Part shown: piece by piece, positions 61,562-64,000 of the stretch | Layout: each line of letters starts with the position of its first letter | Position numbering within the stretch: position 1 is the stretch's first letter | Source: Flavobacteriales bacterium UBA5040 | GTDB taxonomy: Bacteria; Bacteroidota; Bacteroidia; Flavobacteriales; Weeksellaceae | Direction of reading: 5' to 3' | DNA: 64,000 nt | Assembly (NCBI GenBank): GCA_002415135.1 | Contig: DIBY01000001.1 | Location: 62,001-126,000, forward strand | Made by a program: the position numbers and the translations under genes | Notes under the pieces: model-generated | What the model was told of the DNA's origin: nothing | What the model saw: only the letters and a program-made list of their open reading frames with translations | Databases searched by the model: none

Positions 61562-63202
61562 ATGTTACCAAAAATAAATCCTACCCAAACGCAAGCCTGG
61601 AAAAATCTACAGGATCATTTTGCTCAAAATGATTTTGAACTCCGCACGCTTTTTCAATATAATCCAGAAAGGTTCAATCAATTCTCCGTAAAAAGAGAAG
61701 ATTATCTTTTCGATTTTTCTAAAAACCTGATCGATCAAAGAACATTCGATCTTTTACAAAGTTTAGCTGAAGAATGTGATGTTAAAGCTGCGATCAGCGC
61801 AATGTTTTCAGGAGAGAAAATAAATGAAACAGAAGATAGAGCAGTTCTGCATACTGCCTTGAGAGACTTTTCAGACGAAGAAATTCTAGTTGATGGTGAA
61901 AATATTAAACCAGGGATTAAAAGGGTTTTAAATCAAATGAAAACGTTCTCCGAGAAAATCATTTCTGGCGAACACAAAGGTTTTTCAGATAAAGAAATTA
62001 CAGATATCGTCAATATCGGAATCGGCGGTTCTGATTTAGGACCTGTCATGGTTTGTTCTGCTTTGAAACATTTCAAGACAAGATTGAATGTTCATTTCGT
62101 TTCTAATGTAGACGGAAATCATATTGCAGAAGTAACCAAGGATCTAAATCCTGAAACTACGCTTTTTATTATTGCATCTAAAACGTTTACGACTCAAGAA
62201 ACAATGACCAATGCAGAATCTGCAAAAGAATGGTTTTTAAAATCGGGGAAACAAGATGATGTGGCGAAACATTTTGTAGCTCTTTCTACCAATACAGAAG
62301 CCGTGAAAAAATTCGGAATTGCAGAAGAAAACATCTTCGAATTCTGGGATTGGGTTGGCGGAAGATATTCACTTTGGAGCGCGATCGGTTTAAGCATTGT
62401 GCTTTTTGTAGGATACGAAAATTTTGAACAATTACTGAAAGGAGCTCATGAAACTGATGTTCATTTTCAAACTGCTGATTTCAAAGAAAATGTTCCCGTG
62501 CTAATGGCACTTACCGGAATCTGGTATCGAAACTTTTTCGATGCTGGAACGTATGCAATTCTACCTTACTCTCAATATTTAGATCGTTTTCCCGCGTATC
62601 TTCAACAAGGCGATATGGAAAGCAACGGAAAATGCGTGGACAGAAACGGCGAATTTGTAGAATATGAAACCGGACCAATTATTTGGGGAGAACCAGGAAC
62701 GAACGGGCAACATGCTTTCTATCAATTGATCCATCAGGGAACAGAATTAATTCCAGCAGATTTTATCGCTTATGTGAAATCCTGCAACGTGATATCTGAT
62801 CATCAGGAAATTCTACTAGCTAACTTTTTCGCCCAAACTGAAGCTTTAGCTTTTGGAAAAACAGAAGTAGAAGCCAGAGCAGAATTAGAAAAATCCGGTC
62901 TTTCTGAAGATGAAGTAAACAGACTGGTTAACTTTAAAGTATTCCATGGCAACACTCCGACAAACTCCTTATTGTTCAATGAGTTAACGCCTTTTTCATT
63001 AGGACAGTTGATCGCATTATATGAACATAAAATCTTCGTGCAGGGAATTATTTGGAATATATTCAGCTTTGATCAATTCGGTGTTGAGTTAGGAAAAGTA
63101 TTGGCTGGGAAAGTTTTAGCAGAATTAAAAAGTACCGATGCCGTAACTTCACATGACTCTTCTACCAACGGATTGATCCATTATTATAAAGAGAAAAAGT
63201 AA
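61562..63202 (+). CDS. pgi: glucose-6-phosphate isomerase
   Basis: 546 residues. Interconverts glucose-6-phosphate and fructose-6-phosphate. Both family signatures are present: VNIGIGGSDLGPVMVCSALK with SKTFTTQETMTNAE (phosphate loop), FWDWVGGRYSLWSAIGLSI, YLQQGDMESNGK, and the C-terminal LYEHKIFVQGIIWNIFSFDQ. Catalytic Glu lies in DMESNGK region, His in FHGNTPTNSL. Length as in E. coli. folD follows after 29 bases and may be co-transcribed. Confidence 0.97.
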   Translation: MLPKINPTQTQAWKNLQDHFAQNDFELRTLFQYNPERFNQFSVKREDYLFDFSKNLIDQRTFDLLQSLAEECDVKAAISAMFSGEKINETEDRAVLHTALRDFSDEEILVDGENIKPGIKRVLNQMKTFSEKIISGEHKGFSDKEITDIVNIGIGGSDLGPVMVCSALKHFKTRLNVHFVSNVDGNHIAEVTKDLNPETTLFIIASKTFTTQETMTNAESAKEWFLKSGKQDDVAKHFVALSTNTEAVKKFGIAEENIFEFWDWVGGRYSLWSAIGLSIVLFVGYENFEQLLKGAHETDVHFQTADFKENVPVLMALTGIWYRNFFDAGTYAILPYSQYLDRFPAYLQQGDMESNGKCVDRNGEFVEYETGPIIWGEPGTNGQHAFYQLIHQGTELIPADFIAYVKSCNVISDHQEILLANFFAQTEALAFGKTEVEARAELEKSGLSEDEVNRLVNFKVFHGNTPTNSLLFNELTPFSLGQLIALYEHKIFVQGIIWNIFSFDQFGVELGKVLAGKVLAELKSTDAVTSHDSSTNGLIHYYKEKK

Positions 63203-63231
63203 ATCTAAAATAAATCTAAAGTAAAATTGAA

Positions 63232-64000
63232 ATGGCACAAATTCTAGACGGACTGAAAGTCTCCAAAGAAATTAAAGAAGAAATTCGCATTGACGTTGAT
63301 AAAATCGTTGAAAACCACAGACGTCCACCTCATTTGGTAGCGATTCTGGTTGGAAAAAACGGCGCGAGCATGACGTACGTTAATAATAAAATTAAGGATT
63401 GCAAGGAAGTTGGTTTCAAATCTTCGTTGGTAGATTTCCCGAGCACCGTTTCTGAAGCAGAACTTTTGGAGAAAATCGATGAACTGAATAAGTCTAAAGA
63501 TGTTGATGGTTTTATTGTTCAATTGCCTTTACCAAAACAAATTGACCAGGAAAAAATCATTATGGCGATTGATCCACGAAAAGATGTTGATGGTTTCCAC
63601 CCAGAAAACTTTGGGAAAATGGCTTTGGAAATGGACACGTTTTTACCGGCGACACCCTTCGGAATAATTACTTTATTAGAAAGGTATGGAATCGACACTA
63701 AAGGAAAACACTGCGTAGTGATCGGCAGAAGTAGAATCGTTGGAAAACCGATGAGTATTTTGATGGGGAGAAAAGATTTTCCTGGAAATTCTACCGTAAC
63801 TCTTACGCATTCATACACACCTCATATTGAGGAGTTTACAAGAAAAGCAGATATCATTATTACCGCACTAGGAGATCCTAATTTCTTGAAAGCAGATATG
63901 ATCAAAGACGGCGCGATCATCATTGACGTTGGGATTACGCGAGTTGAAGATCAGTCTGAAAAAGGATACAAATTGATCGGTGATGTCGATTTTGAAAGTT
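63232..64000 (+). CDS. folD: bifunctional methylenetetrahydrofolate dehydrogenase/cyclohydrolase, 3'-truncated by window
   Basis: About 256 codons visible from ATG 63232; the frame stays open at the window end (FolD is usually about 290-300 residues). Seen: ASMTYVNNKIKDCKEVGFKS with the catalytic Lys, DGFIVQLPLPKQID, KDVDGFHPENFGKM, and the NADP-binding VVIGRSRIVGKPMSILM, followed by ADIIITALGDPNFLKADMIK and IDVGITRVED. Supplies 10-formyl-THF for purine and formyl-Met synthesis. Truncation is only by the window edge. Confidence 0.95.
   Translation, partial: MAQILDGLKVSKEIKEEIRIDVDKIVENHRRPPHLVAILVGKNGASMTYVNNKIKDCKEVGFKSSLVDFPSTVSEAELLEKIDELNKSKDVDGFIVQLPLPKQIDQEKIIMAIDPRKDVDGFHPENFGKMALEMDTFLPATPFGIITLLERYGIDTKGKHCVVIGRSRIVGKPMSILMGRKDFPGNSTVTLTHSYTPHIEEFTRKADIIITALGDPNFLKADMIKDGAIIIDVGITRVEDQSEKGYKLIGDVDFES

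Noticed and set aside
63203..63230. AAATCTAAAATAAATCTAAAG as a regulatory repeat ahead of folD
   Set aside because: Two short imperfect units in AT-rich DNA; nothing beyond chance.
1..64000. tRNA, rRNA or CRISPR arrays
   Set aside because: No cloverleaf-like sequence, conserved rRNA segment or regularly spaced repeat was seen; all spacers are under about 300 bases.

Overview
The window is a low-GC chromosomal segment from a member of the phylum Bacteroidota, most likely the family Weeksellaceae (Chryseobacterium/Kaistella-like). The evidence is: Bacteroidota promoters of the TAnnTTTG type in front of many genes, with almost no Shine-Dalgarno sites; a type IX secretion C-terminal signal; OMP_b-brl_3 and TonB-dependent outer-membrane proteins; a fused CcoN-CcoO cbb3 oxidase; and a PiT-PhoU fusion phosphate transporter. 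It is gene-dense and mostly housekeeping. I see no rRNA, tRNA, CRISPR array, prophage or intact insertion sequence. No gene-free stretch exceeds about 300 bases.

Layout. 1-3 kb: a frameshifted TPR/AraC-type regulator and a TPR membrane protein without a DNA-binding domain. 3-8.7 kb: trpS, a HAD nucleotidase, an ECF sigma factor with a small 44-residue gene downstream, a secreted protein, metK with a structured leader that resembles a SAM-II riboswitch, and oxyR. 8.7-15.7 kb: katA divergent from oxyR, enoyl-CoA hydratase, dCMP deaminase, xerD, a Nudix hydrolase, an RluA-type pseudouridine synthase and a YadA-head-like repeat protein. 15.8-24.9 kb: an outer-membrane barrel protein, aconitase, a DUF2752 protein, a WG-repeat protein, a TonB receptor under a TPP riboswitch and a T9SS cargo protein. 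24.9-33.3 kb: an HU-CCDC81 protein overlapping a thioesterase, a GxxExxY nuclease-like gene bracketed by short repeats, a 2-hydroxyacid dehydrogenase, a class C serine hydrolase, an Ig-like lipoprotein, a haem-binding protein, an SDR and panB.

33.4-44 kb is the respiratory block: a Crp/Fnr-type regulator divergent from the copper P-type ATPase gene, then ccoS, ccoNO, ccoQ, ccoP, ccoG, ccoH and a SafE-like membrane protein. Together these encode, assemble and supply copper to a high-affinity cbb3 oxidase. 44-54 kb: serS, a lipoprotein, a flippase/acetyltransferase pair, two Fe-S proteins with an MCE/MlaD protein, and ppiD. 54-64 kb: lon, the PiT-PhoU transporter, an AI-2E family permease, a DUF4349 lipoprotein, pgi and the 5' part of folD, which runs off the window.

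Best candidates for a second look are (i) the metK leader, where both conserved strands of a SAM-II-like aptamer have complements downstream that would form a mutually exclusive nested hairpin, and (ii) the GxxExxY gene with its TGTCATTTGTG repeats. Several start codons were moved because the longest-ORF start lies inside a TAnnTTTG promoter box.
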